Shown one piece after another: positions 35,357 through 44,385 of a DNA stretch of 64,000 nt (position 1 is its first letter; every line of letters starts with the position of its first letter). A program made the position numbers and the translations under genes. Origin of the DNA: an uncultured Shimia sp. (GTDB lineage: Bacteria > Pseudomonadota > Alphaproteobacteria > Rhodobacterales > Rhodobacteraceae); NCBI RefSeq assembly GCF_947498095.1, contig NZ_CANMJE010000008.1, positions 124,001 through 188,000 of the forward strand. Direction: 5' to 3'. The notes beneath the pieces are model-generated. The model saw only the letters and a program-made list of their open reading frames with translations. It was not told the origin of the DNA and searched no databases.

Positions 35357-36664
35357 TCAGAACCCAAGCCGATCGCGCAGGGAAAACCACGTCATGGCCA
35401 GAACCAAAAGGGGGGTGCGCAACCCGGCGCCACCTGGGAAAGCCGGGGCTGGAACACGGGCCATCGTGTCAAAGCCTTCGCTTTGTCCTGCAATCGCCTC
35501 GGCCACCAGCATGCCGGCATGGGTTGCGGTGCCGACGCCATGACCAGAATACCCCGACGCGGTGATCACGCTGGATCCGAGACGCGCAAAAAACGGCATG
35601 CGTTTCATGGTGATGCCCAATGTGCCACCCCAGGCATAGTCAATCTCGATATCGGCAAGCTGTGGGTAGATCTCGGTCATGGGCTTGCGCACCACAGCGG
35701 CAATGTCTTCGGGGAAGCGGTAGCCATAGGTCTCACCACCGCCAAACAACAACCGCTTGTCATGACTCAGCCGGAAATAGTTGATCACGAATTTGCTGTC
35801 GGCAATGGCCAAGTCGCGGCGCAGAACACCGTCCAGTTCTTCGTCGCTGAGCGGACGGGTCGCTGCGATATAATTGTTGATCGGCATAACCCGCGCGGCC
35901 ACCTTGCGCTCGAGGTTGCCGAGGTATCCATTGCAGGCCAGCACCACATGTTCGGCAACAACGCGGCCCTTGTCGGTCTTGACGACATTCGGACTGCCTT
36001 TTTGCACCCCGTGCACATGGGTGTTCTCATAAATCCGAACGCCAGCCGCTTTGGCGGCACGGGCCAATCCCAAGGCATAAGCCAAGGGGTGCAAATGCCC
36101 CGCAGACATGTCCAGCGATCCTCCGACGTACTTGGGTGACGGACAGATGGCCTGCATCTGGTCGCGATCCAGCGTTTCGATCTGGTCATAGCCGTATTCA
36201 TTCTGCAGATGTTCGACATAGCGGTGTTCCGAGCGCACATCCCGATCGCTGAAACAGGCATGTGCGATGCCCGGCTTCAGATGGCACTCAATATCGTGCT
36301 TTTCGATCAATCCCTTGGTCACCTGCTTGGATTCTTCCGCCAACAGCCAGAGCTTGTGTGCGTCCTCAATGCCTAAGAGGTGTTCAATCTCGTCCTGCTC
36401 CATGCGCTGGCCCGAGCCCAACTGGCCGCCATTGCGTCCCGAGGCGCCAAACCCAACGCGATGAGCCTCAATCAAGGCAACGTCATAGCCGCGCTCGGCC
36501 AGATGCAAAGCGGTCGAAAGTCCGGTGTAGCCCGCGCCGACCACACAAACATCTGCCTTGGTCTCCCCGCGCAACGCGGCAAACGGCTCGAGCTGTGTTG
36601 CCGTGGCAGCGTACCAGCTGTCTGGATACTGGCCTTGTTTGTCATTGGAATAGAGCAGGTTCAT
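35357..36664 (-). CDS. puuB: FAD-dependent oxidoreductase, gamma-glutamylputrescine oxidase-like
   Basis: A 435-residue DAO-family flavoenzyme. AAGGGGGAT before the ATG at 36664 sets the start. The FAD motif is VCVVGAGYTGLSTALHLAERG and the flavin site GFGASGRNGGQLGSGQRM is that of PuuB/OrdL; HLHPLAYALGLARAAKAAG follows. PuuB oxidises gamma-glutamylputrescine to the aldehyde with H2O2. It is directly downstream of a PuuA-like ligase, with the two in the normal pathway order. Confidence 0.85.
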   Translation of the reverse strand: MNLLYSNDKQGQYPDSWYAATATQLEPFAALRGETKADVCVVGAGYTGLSTALHLAERGYDVALIEAHRVGFGASGRNGGQLGSGQRMEQDEIEHLLGIEDAHKLWLLAEESKQVTKGLIEKHDIECHLKPGIAHACFSDRDVRSEHRYVEHLQNEYGYDQIETLDRDQMQAICPSPKYVGGSLDMSAGHLHPLAYALGLARAAKAAGVRIYENTHVHGVQKGSPNVVKTDKGRVVAEHVVLACNGYLGNLERKVAARVMPINNYIAATRPLSDEELDGVLRRDLAIADSKFVINYFRLSHDKRLLFGGGETYGYRFPEDIAAVVRKPMTEIYPQLADIEIDYAWGGTLGITMKRMPFFARLGSSVITASGYSGHGVGTATHAGMLVAEAIAGQSEGFDTMARVPAPAFPGGAGLRTPLLVLAMTWFSLRDRLGF

Positions 36665-36679
36665 GGCAATCCCCCTTGC

Positions 36680-36712
36680 CTTCATTTTGGCAAAAATACT
36701 CGCGCCGCAGGC
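36680..36712. repeat. copy of a short dispersed intergenic repeat
   Basis: On the minus strand the core GCGCGAGTATTTTTGCCAAA closely resembles GGCGGGAGTATTTTGGCAAT at 47143-47164. Both are non-coding, beside or between same-strand genes. Repeats of this form are common in roseobacter intergenic DNA as I remember them. Confidence 0.45.
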
Positions 36713-36752
36713 TTCAGGCGCCAAAGCGCCCGAAAACCTGACGTGCGGCGGA

Positions 36753-38111
36753 TCATACGTTCAACAGAAGATGCTCGCGCTCCCAAGGAGAGATCACGCC
36801 CAGGAATTCTTCGTATTCCGTGCGCTTCACGATCGAATAGACACGGGCGAATTCTGGTCCCAAAACCTCATGCAGGTCTTTGGCTTCATCAAAGATATCC
36901 AGTGCTGCGCTCATTTCGCGCGGAATATCCTCTTCGCCTTCATAGGCATCACCTTTGAACTGCGCGTCGGGGCGTTCCTTTTCCATCATCCCAAGATAGC
37001 CGCAGGCCAGCGAGGCCGCGATCGCCAGATAGGGGTTACAGTCCATTCCGGCCAAACGGTTTTCAACCCGGCGGGCAATGGGTTTGGAGATCGGGATACG
37101 GATACCGGTGGTGCGGTTGTCACGCGCCCATTCCAGATTGATCGGGGCCGCGTGATCGCGCACGTAGCGACGATATGAGTTTACGTAAGGCGCAATCAAT
37201 GGGATCGCGGCGGGCATATGGTTCTGCAAGCCGGCGATAAAGTGAAAGAACGCGTCCGTATCTCCACCCTGTGGCCCGGAAAAGATGTTTTCCCCGGTCT
37301 CAATGTCGATAACCGAGTGGTGGATATGCATCGCACTGCCCGGTTCATCGCTGATGGGTTTGGCCATGAACGTGGCATAGCAGTCGTGACGCAGGGCTGC
37401 CTCGCGGATCAGCCGCTTGAAGTAGAACACCTGATCGGCCAGCGCGATAGGGTCGCCGTGCAACAGGTTGATCTCAAGCTGACCTGCACCGCCTTCTTGG
37501 GTGATCCCGTCGATGTCGATGCCTTGCGCTTCGGCGAAATCATAGATGTCGTCGATTACGGGGCCGAACTCATCCACTGCGGTCATCGAATAGGCCTGAC
37601 GTGCGGCCGCCGGACGACCCGAACGTCCCATCATCGGCTCGATCGCTTTGGCGGGGTCGATGTTGCGAGCGACGAGGTAAAACTCCATCTCAGGCGCGAC
37701 AACGGCCTTCCAGCCTTTCTTGGCATAGAGGTCAACAACCCGCTTCAGAACATTGCGGGGGCTGTATTCAATAGCGTTGCCCTCCACGTCGTAGGCGTCG
37801 TGGATGATCTGCAGGGTCCAGTCCCCTGTCCAGGGGGCTGCCGTCGCAGTGCTCCAATCGGGGCGTAGGACCATGTCCTTTTCGATAAAGCCTTCATCGC
37901 CAGCGGCTTCGCCCCAGCCACCGGTGATGGTCTGGTAGAAAATCGAATCCGGCAGGTGAAAGAACTCCTGTGTGGCGAATTTCTTGGCAGGCACGGCCTT
38001 GCCGCGGGCAATGCCCGGCAGGTCCGAGACGATGCATTCAACCTCGTCGAGTCGTTTGCCGTCGATATAGTCCAGTGCAGCCTGCGGGATATTTTTCATC
38101 CAATTGGCCAT
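36753..38111 (-). CDS. puuA: glutamine-synthetase-family ligase, gamma-glutamylputrescine synthetase-like
   Basis: A 452-residue ATP-dependent ligase. The GS-type catalytic motifs are present: APEMEFYLVAR, GAGQLEINLLHGDPIALADQV, MAKPISDEPGSAMHIHHS for the ammonia/ATP site and RRVENRLAGMDCNPYLAIAA. The spacing matches PuuA, which joins glutamate to putrescine. The ATG overlaps the amidotransferase stop (TAATG). With puuB next it can start the gamma-glutamyl route; amine specificity beyond putrescine cannot be read from sequence. Confidence 0.88.
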   Translation of the reverse strand: MANWMKNIPQAALDYIDGKRLDEVECIVSDLPGIARGKAVPAKKFATQEFFHLPDSIFYQTITGGWGEAAGDEGFIEKDMVLRPDWSTATAAPWTGDWTLQIIHDAYDVEGNAIEYSPRNVLKRVVDLYAKKGWKAVVAPEMEFYLVARNIDPAKAIEPMMGRSGRPAAARQAYSMTAVDEFGPVIDDIYDFAEAQGIDIDGITQEGGAGQLEINLLHGDPIALADQVFYFKRLIREAALRHDCYATFMAKPISDEPGSAMHIHHSVIDIETGENIFSGPQGGDTDAFFHFIAGLQNHMPAAIPLIAPYVNSYRRYVRDHAAPINLEWARDNRTTGIRIPISKPIARRVENRLAGMDCNPYLAIAASLACGYLGMMEKERPDAQFKGDAYEGEEDIPREMSAALDIFDEAKDLHEVLGPEFARVYSIVKRTEYEEFLGVISPWEREHLLLNV

Positions 38112-38791
38112 TATGCACGCTCCTTGCGGAAGAAATCCGCCATTTGATCTGCGAAGGTTTCGTTTGCCAGGGGTTGGTCAAGCCTTGTCTCCGCTTCGTC
38201 CAGCTGATCCTGTGGGACAACGCCTTTGCCGCGGGTGTTGATCAGCCCGTCGATAAAGGCTGCGCCAAATTCGGGGTGGGGCTGGATCGTCAGGATCTGA
38301 TCACCATAGATCAGGGCGGCGTTTTCGCAAAAGTCATTGCTGGCCAGCACGACCGCGCCCTCAGGGCGTTCGGTCACCTGATCCTGATGCCAGGCGTTAA
38401 AGGCCATCTCGACGCCGCCAAAGTCATAAGTCTGACGCCCAACAGCCCAGCCGCCTGCAAACTTCTCAACCTTGCCGCCCAAAGCCTGAGCAATGATCTG
38501 GTGGCCAAAGCACACACCGATCAGCGGATCTCCAATATTTGCAATCTCGCGAATTAAGTCTTCAAGCGGAGGGATCCAGTCATGATCCTCGTAGGCCCCG
38601 TGCTTCGAGCCGGTGATCAGCCAGCCATCCGCGTCCTCGATTGAGGCCGGGAACTGATTGTCCACCACGCTAAAGACTTCAAATTCAAACCCCTGGTCTC
38701 CCAGAAGCTTCACGAACATTTCGCCATAATCGCCGAGATCTTCTTTAAGCTCGTCCGGGGAATGGCCGGTTTGCAGAATACCGATTTTCAT
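38111..38791 (-). CDS. class I glutamine amidotransferase-like protein
   Basis: A 226-residue class I GATase domain standing alone. Catalytic Cys is in LIGVCFGHQIIAQALGG and His/Glu in TIQPHPEFGA, so the triad is intact. In this neighbourhood it may hydrolyse a gamma-glutamyl amine or acid, the role PuuD plays, although PuuD is a different subtype; GMP-synthase-like stand-alone domains are the nearest form. Its stop overlaps the puuA start. Confidence 0.82.
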   Translation of the reverse strand: MKIGILQTGHSPDELKEDLGDYGEMFVKLLGDQGFEFEVFSVVDNQFPASIEDADGWLITGSKHGAYEDHDWIPPLEDLIREIANIGDPLIGVCFGHQIIAQALGGKVEKFAGGWAVGRQTYDFGGVEMAFNAWHQDQVTERPEGAVVLASNDFCENAALIYGDQILTIQPHPEFGAAFIDGLINTRGKGVVPQDQLDEAETRLDQPLANETFADQMADFFRKERA

Positions 38792-38800
38792 ATGTCACCG

Positions 38801-38815
38801 ATTTTTTGATCAAAT
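38801..38815. promoter_or_regulatory. TTTTGATCAAA operator-like element, copy 1
   Basis: ATTTTTTGATCAAAT lies ten bases before the amidotransferase start codon. Its exact reverse complement occurs at 40297-40311 upstream of the second glutamine-synthetase-like gene. The core TTTGATCAAA is palindromic, so one regulator could bind both. Confidence 0.55.
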
Positions 38816-38922
38816 TAAGCCTAACCGAGCGAATCGCTTCCCGCAAGAGGGCGCAAATCGCCGGTCTCTCTGGTGTCGTCCTTCCGCGCATGGGCTGTCG
38901 CCCGGTGCTTGCGCAGAAGGGC

Positions 38923-40239
38923 TCAGACTCTTTCGAGGTAGAGCTTCCAGTGGTCTTTTTCAGGCATCTCGGCCAATTTGGCCAGTTCCTGTCGCTTGGT
39001 CATCACAAGGTTTTCGATGAGCTGCGCAGGCAGGCAACGGGCAATGAAAGCATCGCTTTCAAAGCGGTCAATGGCCGCGCGCCAGTCTGGTGCCAGCTGC
39101 GGCAGGTCCAGATCATAGGCATTGCCGGTGATTGGGGCAGGGGGTGTCAGCCCCTCTTCGATGCCTTCGATGGCGGCACCCAGAACACAGGCCAGCATCA
39201 GGTAGGGGTTGATATCGCCGCCGGCCACACGATGTTCGATCCGGCGCGCCTGATGCGGACCACCGGGTATGCGGATTGCAGCTGTGCGGTTTTCATAGGC
39301 CCAGCACGCGCCCGTCGGTGCATGGGCGCCAGGCACCAGTCGATCATAGCTGGGGCCATGCGGGGCAAAGATCAGGGTCGATGCCGGCATGGCCTGCACA
39401 CAGCCCGCAACCGCTTGTAAAAGGGTTTCAGTGCCTTCGGGCCCGCCATTGTCAAAGACGTTGTCGCCGTCGCTGTCCAGCACGGAGAAATGAACATGCA
39501 TACCGTTTCCGGCATCGTCCAAATAGGGTTTCGCCATGAAACTGGCGGCCATGCCGTGCTTGCGCGCGATACCGCGCACGAGGAATTTGAACAACCAGGC
39601 GTCGTCTGCGGCACGAAGGGCAGCCTGATGGGTCAGGGTTACTTCAAACTGGCCCAGACCGCTTTCGTTGATGATGGTCTGGACCGGCAGGCCCATTGCG
39701 GTGCATCCGTCATAGAGCTCGGTAAAAAAAGCATCGAACGCATCAAGTTCATCCACGGATAGAATATCTGGACCAAACAGGCGTTGATTGCTGCGCGGAT
39801 CACGCGGCGGTTTGGGACGCTTGCCGTTGGGATCAACCAGGCTGAACTCCATTTCGGTCGCCGCCATCACGGACCAACCCCTTGCCTCGAAGCGCGCCAA
39901 AACAGCAGCCAAAGCCTGACGCGGATCACCAAAGAAGGGGCTGCCATCTTCCAGATGCATCGTCAGTGGTACCAACGCCGAGGGAGTGCCCAACCAAGGC
40001 ATCGGCACAGGACCACGATCTGTCGGGTACAATATGCCGTCAGCATCGCCGGTCTCAAACACCAGTGGAGAGTCTTCGACATCTGCGCCCCAAACGTCGA
40101 CGTTCAGACAAGAGAGCGGCATACGAATGGCGCCTTTGGCCAGCTTGGCGCCATATGAGGCTGGCACGCGTTTGCCACGCATCTGGCCGTTAAGGTCGGA
40201 TGCGGCAACGCGAAGGGTCGAAAACTGGCTCAGGTCCAT
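38923..40239 (-). CDS. glutamine-synthetase-family ligase (second copy)
   Basis: A 438-residue paralogue of the puuA-like protein. GS motifs: TEMEFSLVDPNGKRP, GLGQFEVTLTHQAALRAADD, MAKPYLDDAGNGMHVHFS and RRIEHRVAGGDINPYLMLA. The N-terminal part differs more, and the protein lacks the WMKNIP-type start of PuuA. It may ligate glutamate to a different amine or act with the first copy. It sits at the head of the block with its own upstream operator, 131 bases before the amidotransferase gene. Confidence 0.83.
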   Translation of the reverse strand: MDLSQFSTLRVAASDLNGQMRGKRVPASYGAKLAKGAIRMPLSCLNVDVWGADVEDSPLVFETGDADGILYPTDRGPVPMPWLGTPSALVPLTMHLEDGSPFFGDPRQALAAVLARFEARGWSVMAATEMEFSLVDPNGKRPKPPRDPRSNQRLFGPDILSVDELDAFDAFFTELYDGCTAMGLPVQTIINESGLGQFEVTLTHQAALRAADDAWLFKFLVRGIARKHGMAASFMAKPYLDDAGNGMHVHFSVLDSDGDNVFDNGGPEGTETLLQAVAGCVQAMPASTLIFAPHGPSYDRLVPGAHAPTGACWAYENRTAAIRIPGGPHQARRIEHRVAGGDINPYLMLACVLGAAIEGIEEGLTPPAPITGNAYDLDLPQLAPDWRAAIDRFESDAFIARCLPAQLIENLVMTKRQELAKLAEMPEKDHWKLYLERV

Positions 40240-40296
40240 GTCGTGGCTCCGGTGGAATTTGTCCGTTTTTAACTCAGTGGTCCGGCTCTGTCCATA

Positions 40297-40311
40297 ATTT
40301 GATCAAAAAAT
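40297..40311. promoter_or_regulatory. TTTTGATCAAA operator-like element, copy 2
   Basis: ATTTGATCAAAAAAT is the exact reverse complement of the 15-base element at 38801-38815 and lies 58 bases before the second ligase gene. Two such exact 15-base matches beside related genes are unlikely by chance. Confidence 0.55.
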
Positions 40312-40321
40312 GGACTCGCAC

Positions 40322-40345
40322 TGTGTGAAGCCGCTTTCTCACACA
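40322..40345. promoter_or_regulatory. TGTGTGA inverted repeat
   Basis: TGTGTGA and TCACACA are separated by ten bases (17 bases centre to centre) in the divergent region between the ligase gene and the DUF2846-like gene. It is compatible with a second operator, for example GntR- or LacI-like, but no regulator is adjacent. Confidence 0.35.
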
Positions 40346-40458
40346 AATGTGTTGACCGATCCTATCGTCTGCACGCCATACTATTCCATGTAATTGATTG
40401 TATGTCGCGTCGGTGCACCTGGCCGTCGCTGAAACAGGTTTCATGGGAGATTGAACCA

Positions 40459-40881
40459 ATGACAACTTTATCCAGACGCCAGATGATGACCGCCGTGGTG
40501 GCGGCAACCGCTGCAGCTGCGATTGTGCCAGTCGCAGCTATGGCGCAAAACAGCATTCCCGATCCCAAGGCTGGCATGGGCCAGATTGTATTTTATCGCT
40601 CTGGCTCGACGGCTGGGAGTGCGGTGCGCTTCACCATTCAGGATGCCAACGGCAAGACCGTGGCCGACCTTAAGCGTGGCGCGGTGAACGTGGTCGACGT
40701 ACCACCCGGCGACAACTTTTTTAGAGTGCCCGAGGCCAACAACACCGAGGGCACCATTAAAGTGGCGGCAGGGCAAACCCTCTATATCCGCTGCTACCTT
40801 AACGCGGCGACCTTCTCAGGAAAGCTGCAGTTCGAAGAAGTCTCGAAAGAGCGTGCCTATAAAGATCTGCGCATCAAATAA
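40459..40881 (+). CDS. exported DUF2846-like protein
   Basis: A 140-residue protein. GGGAGA before the ATG at 40459 decides the start. The N-terminus TLSRRQMMTAVVAATAAAAIVP has paired arginines and a hydrophobic segment ending AMA-Q, so Sec or Tat export is likely. The mature beta-rich part (MGQIVFYRSGS, FTIQDANGKTVADLKRGAVNVVDVPPGDNFF, YIRCYLNA) resembles DUF2846. No function is known. It is a single gene, inserted between two minus-strand blocks. Confidence 0.7.
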   Translation: MTTLSRRQMMTAVVAATAAAAIVPVAAMAQNSIPDPKAGMGQIVFYRSGSTAGSAVRFTIQDANGKTVADLKRGAVNVVDVPPGDNFFRVPEANNTEGTIKVAAGQTLYIRCYLNAATFSGKLQFEEVSKERAYKDLRIK

Positions 40882-40902
40882 ACTGTATTAAGCGGTTTCG
40901 CC

Positions 40903-41709
40903 TTAACGAATGATGTTGGGGCGGAACCGCATTTTGGCCTTGGCCTCTTGTGGCAGGTGCCGGTTCAACCGGTTGTTCACCAACCCAAACACCCCAACCA
41001 CGATCAGTGTCAGTATGATGAAATACATCGCCAGGATTGGGTAGGGGATGAACGGGTTGAACGTCTTATCGGCAAAGTAGCTGGCGTAGTACAAGGCGTC
41101 TCCGCGCTGTCCCAGTACCGGGAAGCCGGAAAAGAACACCAACGTGGTCGCGTGAAACAGAAAAATCGCTTCGTTCGTATAGGCAGGCCAAGCTAGGCGC
41201 ATCATTGTCGGGAAGACGATCCGACGGAACCGCGACCACCCAGACATGCCATAAGCATCCGCTGCCTCTGTGTCGCCCTTGGGGATCGACAACAGCGCGC
41301 CGTAGAAGATTTCGCCGGAATAGGCGGCGGTATTGCAGAACAAAACCACCAGAGCGCCTAACCAAGCGGCTGTAAACGGCGACAGGAACGGCACGGATTG
41401 TTTCAGCGAGAGAAACACGAAATAGGCAAAGAAGAACTGAATAAAGAGCGGTGAGCCGCGGAAAATGAAGATGAACCATTCCGACGGCTTGCGAAACAAA
41501 GGGTTGGCCGAGTTCTTGCCAACCGCCAGCGCCGTGGCAAAGAAGAACCCGGTGATCAGAGCGATTGCACCGAAGTAGATATTCCAGAACATGCCCGAGC
41601 CGATCAGCGTAAACTGTTGGCATAGGGTAAAGTCGGTTTTGGGCAGCAGACGTTCACCGATGCCAATCGAGCGCAGCGCATAGTCCTGAATGGTGACCCA
41701 ACAACTCAT
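40903..41709 (-). CDS. amino-acid-type ABC transporter permease (HisM-like)
   Basis: A 268-residue permease with about five membrane helices. The EAA loop DTEAADAYGMSGWSRFRRIVFPTMMRLAWP couples to the ATPase; FRGSPLFIQFFFAYF is typical of the HisM/OccM subfamily for basic amino acids and opines. The GTG/ATG start overlaps the stop of the other permease gene by four bases. With the neighbours it forms a complete importer beside the polyamine-type catabolic genes. Confidence 0.87.
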   Translation of the reverse strand: MSCWVTIQDYALRSIGIGERLLPKTDFTLCQQFTLIGSGMFWNIYFGAIALITGFFFATALAVGKNSANPLFRKPSEWFIFIFRGSPLFIQFFFAYFVFLSLKQSVPFLSPFTAAWLGALVVLFCNTAAYSGEIFYGALLSIPKGDTEAADAYGMSGWSRFRRIVFPTMMRLAWPAYTNEAIFLFHATTLVFFSGFPVLGQRGDALYYASYFADKTFNPFIPYPILAMYFIILTLIVVGVFGLVNNRLNRHLPQEAKAKMRFRPNIIR

Positions 41710-42590
41710 GCCTCGGCCCTCCGCTGTGCTTCTCCGCCTGCGGTGGCCTGCCCGTGGGTCAAACGCTTCATGATGCGCTCGAGCACCACTTCCGAGACCT
41801 TAGTAAAGGTGAGGTAAAAGACCAGCAGCGCAAGGAAGTACCACATGCGCCAGTCACCGTGCGGATAGTCCGTAAAGCGGGCGTTTTTGGTGCCGCCCAG
41901 TTCACGCGCCCAATAGACAATGTCTTCGACGCCCAAGAGGAACAACAGCGGTGTGGCCTTGATTAGCACCATCCACAAGTTCGAGAGGCCAGGCAGGGCG
42001 TAGACCCACATTTGCGGCACAAGAATGCGCCAAAAGGTCTGGCGGCGGGTCATGCCATAGGCCTCGGCGGTTTCAAGCTGCGCGCGTGGAACGGCGCGCA
42101 TGGCGCCAAACAGAACGTTGGCGGCAAAGGCGCCAAAGACGATGGCAAAGGTCAGTACAGCAAGGAAAAATGCATAAGTCTCGTGCACCCATTGCGGTGA
42201 TTCAGACAGCGGCAATTTGGCGGCGGTACAAACGACAAAGTCATTGCCCTGCCGGATTGGTTCAGACCAGTCGGGGCATTTCACCTTGTGGCGCATCCAC
42301 TCGAAGCCCTGATCCAAAGCGATCACAAAAAACATGAAAAAGGCGATGTCCGGAACGCCGCGCACGATCGAGGTGTAGCCTTTGCCCAGCCAGCGCAACG
42401 GTGCGATGTGTGATCGCGCGGCGGTGGCGGCTGCAAACCCGAACATCAGTGCAACAGGTGCGGTGATCGCCAGCAAAACAAGGACCGTGACTACCGAAAT
42501 ATAGAGCCCCATATGCTTGCCGGTCGTGAGGTAGCAAGACAGCCACATCATCCCCTCGAGCGTGTCGGGTTCCGTACAATAGGAAAACAT
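41706..42590 (-). CDS. amino-acid-type ABC transporter permease (HisQ-like)
   Basis: A 294-residue permease. Helices surround RGVPDIAFFMFFVIALDQGFEWM, a family-typical segment, and the EAA loop is QLETAEAYGMTRRQTFWRILVPQMWVYALPG. A long periplasmic insertion (RHKVKCPDWSEPIRQGNDFVVCTAAKLPLSE) contains two cysteines that could bond. It pairs with the HisM-like gene, overlapping it by four bases. Confidence 0.87.
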   Translation of the reverse strand: MFSYCTEPDTLEGMMWLSCYLTTGKHMGLYISVVTVLVLLAITAPVALMFGFAAATAARSHIAPLRWLGKGYTSIVRGVPDIAFFMFFVIALDQGFEWMRHKVKCPDWSEPIRQGNDFVVCTAAKLPLSESPQWVHETYAFFLAVLTFAIVFGAFAANVLFGAMRAVPRAQLETAEAYGMTRRQTFWRILVPQMWVYALPGLSNLWMVLIKATPLLFLLGVEDIVYWARELGGTKNARFTDYPHGDWRMWYFLALLVFYLTFTKVSEVVLERIMKRLTHGQATAGGEAQRRAEA

Positions 42591-42672
42591 CTATCGGTCT
42601 GTCCTTGTCCCTTGTGCGCACTCGGCTTTTTTTTGAGGCTCGGTTTCGTATGGCCTCGTGCCGAGGTGCAAT

Positions 42673-42703
42673 CGGGTCCGCAAGCGTGGGGCTTGCGGAC
42701 CCG
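42673..42703 (-). terminator. 13-bp stem-loop between binding-protein and permease genes
   Basis: CGGGTCCGCAAGC and GCTTGCGGACCCG pair perfectly around GTGGG, 23 bases after the binding-protein stop. No T-run follows, so it is better read as an RNA-protecting or attenuating stem that keeps the binding protein more abundant than the permeases. Confidence 0.55.
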
Positions 42704-42725
42704 GAAAATCCCATGTGGGATCAGA

Positions 42726-43436
42726 TTACCACTGAGAAGATACTTCCCACTTGGCGATCAATGTGTTCAGCGTGCCATCGTCTTTCATCGACTGGATGGC
42801 AGCGTCAAACTTGGCGCGCAGCTCTTGATCCGACTCGCGGACGCCCATGCCAACGCCGCCACCGATCATTTCGGTGCGTTCAAGCAGAACAAGACCGTCC
42901 GAGCCCACGACCGTGTCGAGGAAGCTCTGGTCAGCCAGAACGGCGTCGGCTTCGCCGTTACGAACGGCAGCAACTGTTTCTTCGGGTGTGGCGAACTCGA
43001 TCAGGGTCCAACCTTTTTCAGCGATAAAGGCCGCTTGGATTGTCGCAGCCTGTGCTGCAATCACGCCACCTTCAACGTCCAGACCGGCGTCAAGCGCGGC
43101 AAATGCCGAAGGGTCCGGGGGCGTGTAGGCTTGGGTGAAGTCGATGACTTCATCGCGCTCTGCAGTCACCGACATGCCAGCGATGATGGTGTCATAGTTG
43201 CCTGAGACGAGGTTGGGAATGATTGTGTCCCAATCGTTCTTGACCCACTCACAGGTCAGCTCAGCGCGCTTGCAAAGCTCGTCGCCCAACTCGCGCTCAA
43301 AGCCGTCAATTTCACCGGCATCGTTGACGAAGTTCCACGGTGCATAAGCACCCTCGGTGCCCATACGCACCACGTCTGCAGTTGCAAATCCGGCGGCCAG
43401 CGCCAGAGCTGCAGTGCTGAGGATCAGTTTTTTCAT
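42726..43436 (-). CDS. periplasmic amino-acid/amine-binding protein of ABC importer
   Basis: A 236-residue solute-binding protein. GGGAG before the ATG at 43436; signal peptide MKKLILSTAALALAAGFATA. SBP_bac_3 features: RMGTEGAYAPWNFVNDAGEIDGFERELGDELCKR, the NDWDTIIPNLVSGNYDTIIAGMSVTAER hinge, and IAKWEVSSQW. Cluster 3 members bind polar amino acids or opines. The adjoining catabolic genes suggest a positively charged amine or amino acid, which is inference. Confidence 0.88.
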   Translation of the reverse strand: MKKLILSTAALALAAGFATADVVRMGTEGAYAPWNFVNDAGEIDGFERELGDELCKRAELTCEWVKNDWDTIIPNLVSGNYDTIIAGMSVTAERDEVIDFTQAYTPPDPSAFAALDAGLDVEGGVIAAQAATIQAAFIAEKGWTLIEFATPEETVAAVRNGEADAVLADQSFLDTVVGSDGLVLLERTEMIGGGVGMGVRESDQELRAKFDAAIQSMKDDGTLNTLIAKWEVSSQW

Positions 43437-43467
43437 AGTCTTACTCCCAGTAGTTTGGTCTTGGTTT

Positions 43468-44280
43468 TTAATGGTCTGCAGTGGCTGACAGAAAGCCTTG
43501 CAGCCGTTCAGATTTGGGTGAGCCGAACAGACTTTTCGGATCACCTTCTTCTTCGATGAGGCCCTGATGCAGGAACACGACGTGGTCGCTCACATCATGG
43601 GCCAATTTCATATCGTGCGTCACGATCAGCATGGTGCGGCCTTCTTCGGCCAGCGACTTGATCACGCGCACCACTTCTTGTTCCAGTTCTGGATCCAATG
43701 CCGAGGTCGGTTCGTCAAACAACAGCGCTTCAGGTTCCATGCACAAGGCGCGCGCGATGGCGGCGCGCTGCTGCTGGCCGCCAGAAAGCTGCGCAGGATA
43801 GACATCGTGCTTGTCGGAAATCCCCACCTTGTTCAGATAGGCATGGGCCGAAGCTTCGACCTCTGCGCGGTCGCGGCCCAGAACAGTCAGGGGTGCTTCC
43901 ATCACATTTTGCAAGATGGTCATGTGGGACCACAGGTTGAACTGTTGAAACACCATCGACAGGTTGGTTCGAATGCGCAGCACCTGTTTGGCATCAGCCG
44001 GGTGACGCCCGTGGCCTTCGCCCTTCCAAGTGACCGGCTCGCCTTTGAACAGGATGTCGCCCTGCTGGCTGTCTTCCAAAAGGTTGGCGCAGCGCAGGAT
44101 GGTCGACTTGCCCGATCCAGAGGATCCGATCAATGAAACAACGTCGCCGCGATGGGCCTTGATATCCACACCCTTGATGACCTCAAGGTCACCATAAGCT
44201 TTGTGCAGATTGCGAATTTCCAGAACAGGGGTCGTGTCAGACAAGTTGGCAGGCTTTATATTATTGGGTCCGGTCCCCAT
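43468..44280 (-). CDS. amino-acid-type ABC transporter ATPase
   Basis: A 270-residue ATPase. Walker A SLIGSSGSGKSTIL, Q-loop VFQQFNLWSHMT, signature LSGGQQQRAAIARAL, Walker B LLFDEPTSALDPE and H-loop VTHDMKLA are complete. HisP/GlnQ-type. The ATG at 44280 lies before the conserved region; a TTG at 44307 is in frame but has no ribosome site. Gene order ATPase, binding protein, permeases suggests one operon. Confidence 0.9.
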   Translation of the reverse strand: MGTGPNNIKPANLSDTTPVLEIRNLHKAYGDLEVIKGVDIKAHRGDVVSLIGSSGSGKSTILRCANLLEDSQQGDILFKGEPVTWKGEGHGRHPADAKQVLRIRTNLSMVFQQFNLWSHMTILQNVMEAPLTVLGRDRAEVEASAHAYLNKVGISDKHDVYPAQLSGGQQQRAAIARALCMEPEALLFDEPTSALDPELEQEVVRVIKSLAEEGRTMLIVTHDMKLAHDVSDHVVFLHQGLIEEEGDPKSLFGSPKSERLQGFLSATADH

Positions 44281-44385
44281 AAGGGGCGAAAAAATGAGCA
44301 ATTGCAACTTGCAAAACGGTTGACCCTAGGAGAGATGCATCAAAGTGGACGCCCTGCCTGCCGAAACGGCAGTCACCCTGATGCC

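Noticed and set aside
38923-40239. Housekeeping glutamine synthetase glnA
   Set aside because: The length and neighbours (oxidoreductase, amidotransferase) fit the PuuA-like family; the GlnA adenylylation-loop Tyr region is not seen.
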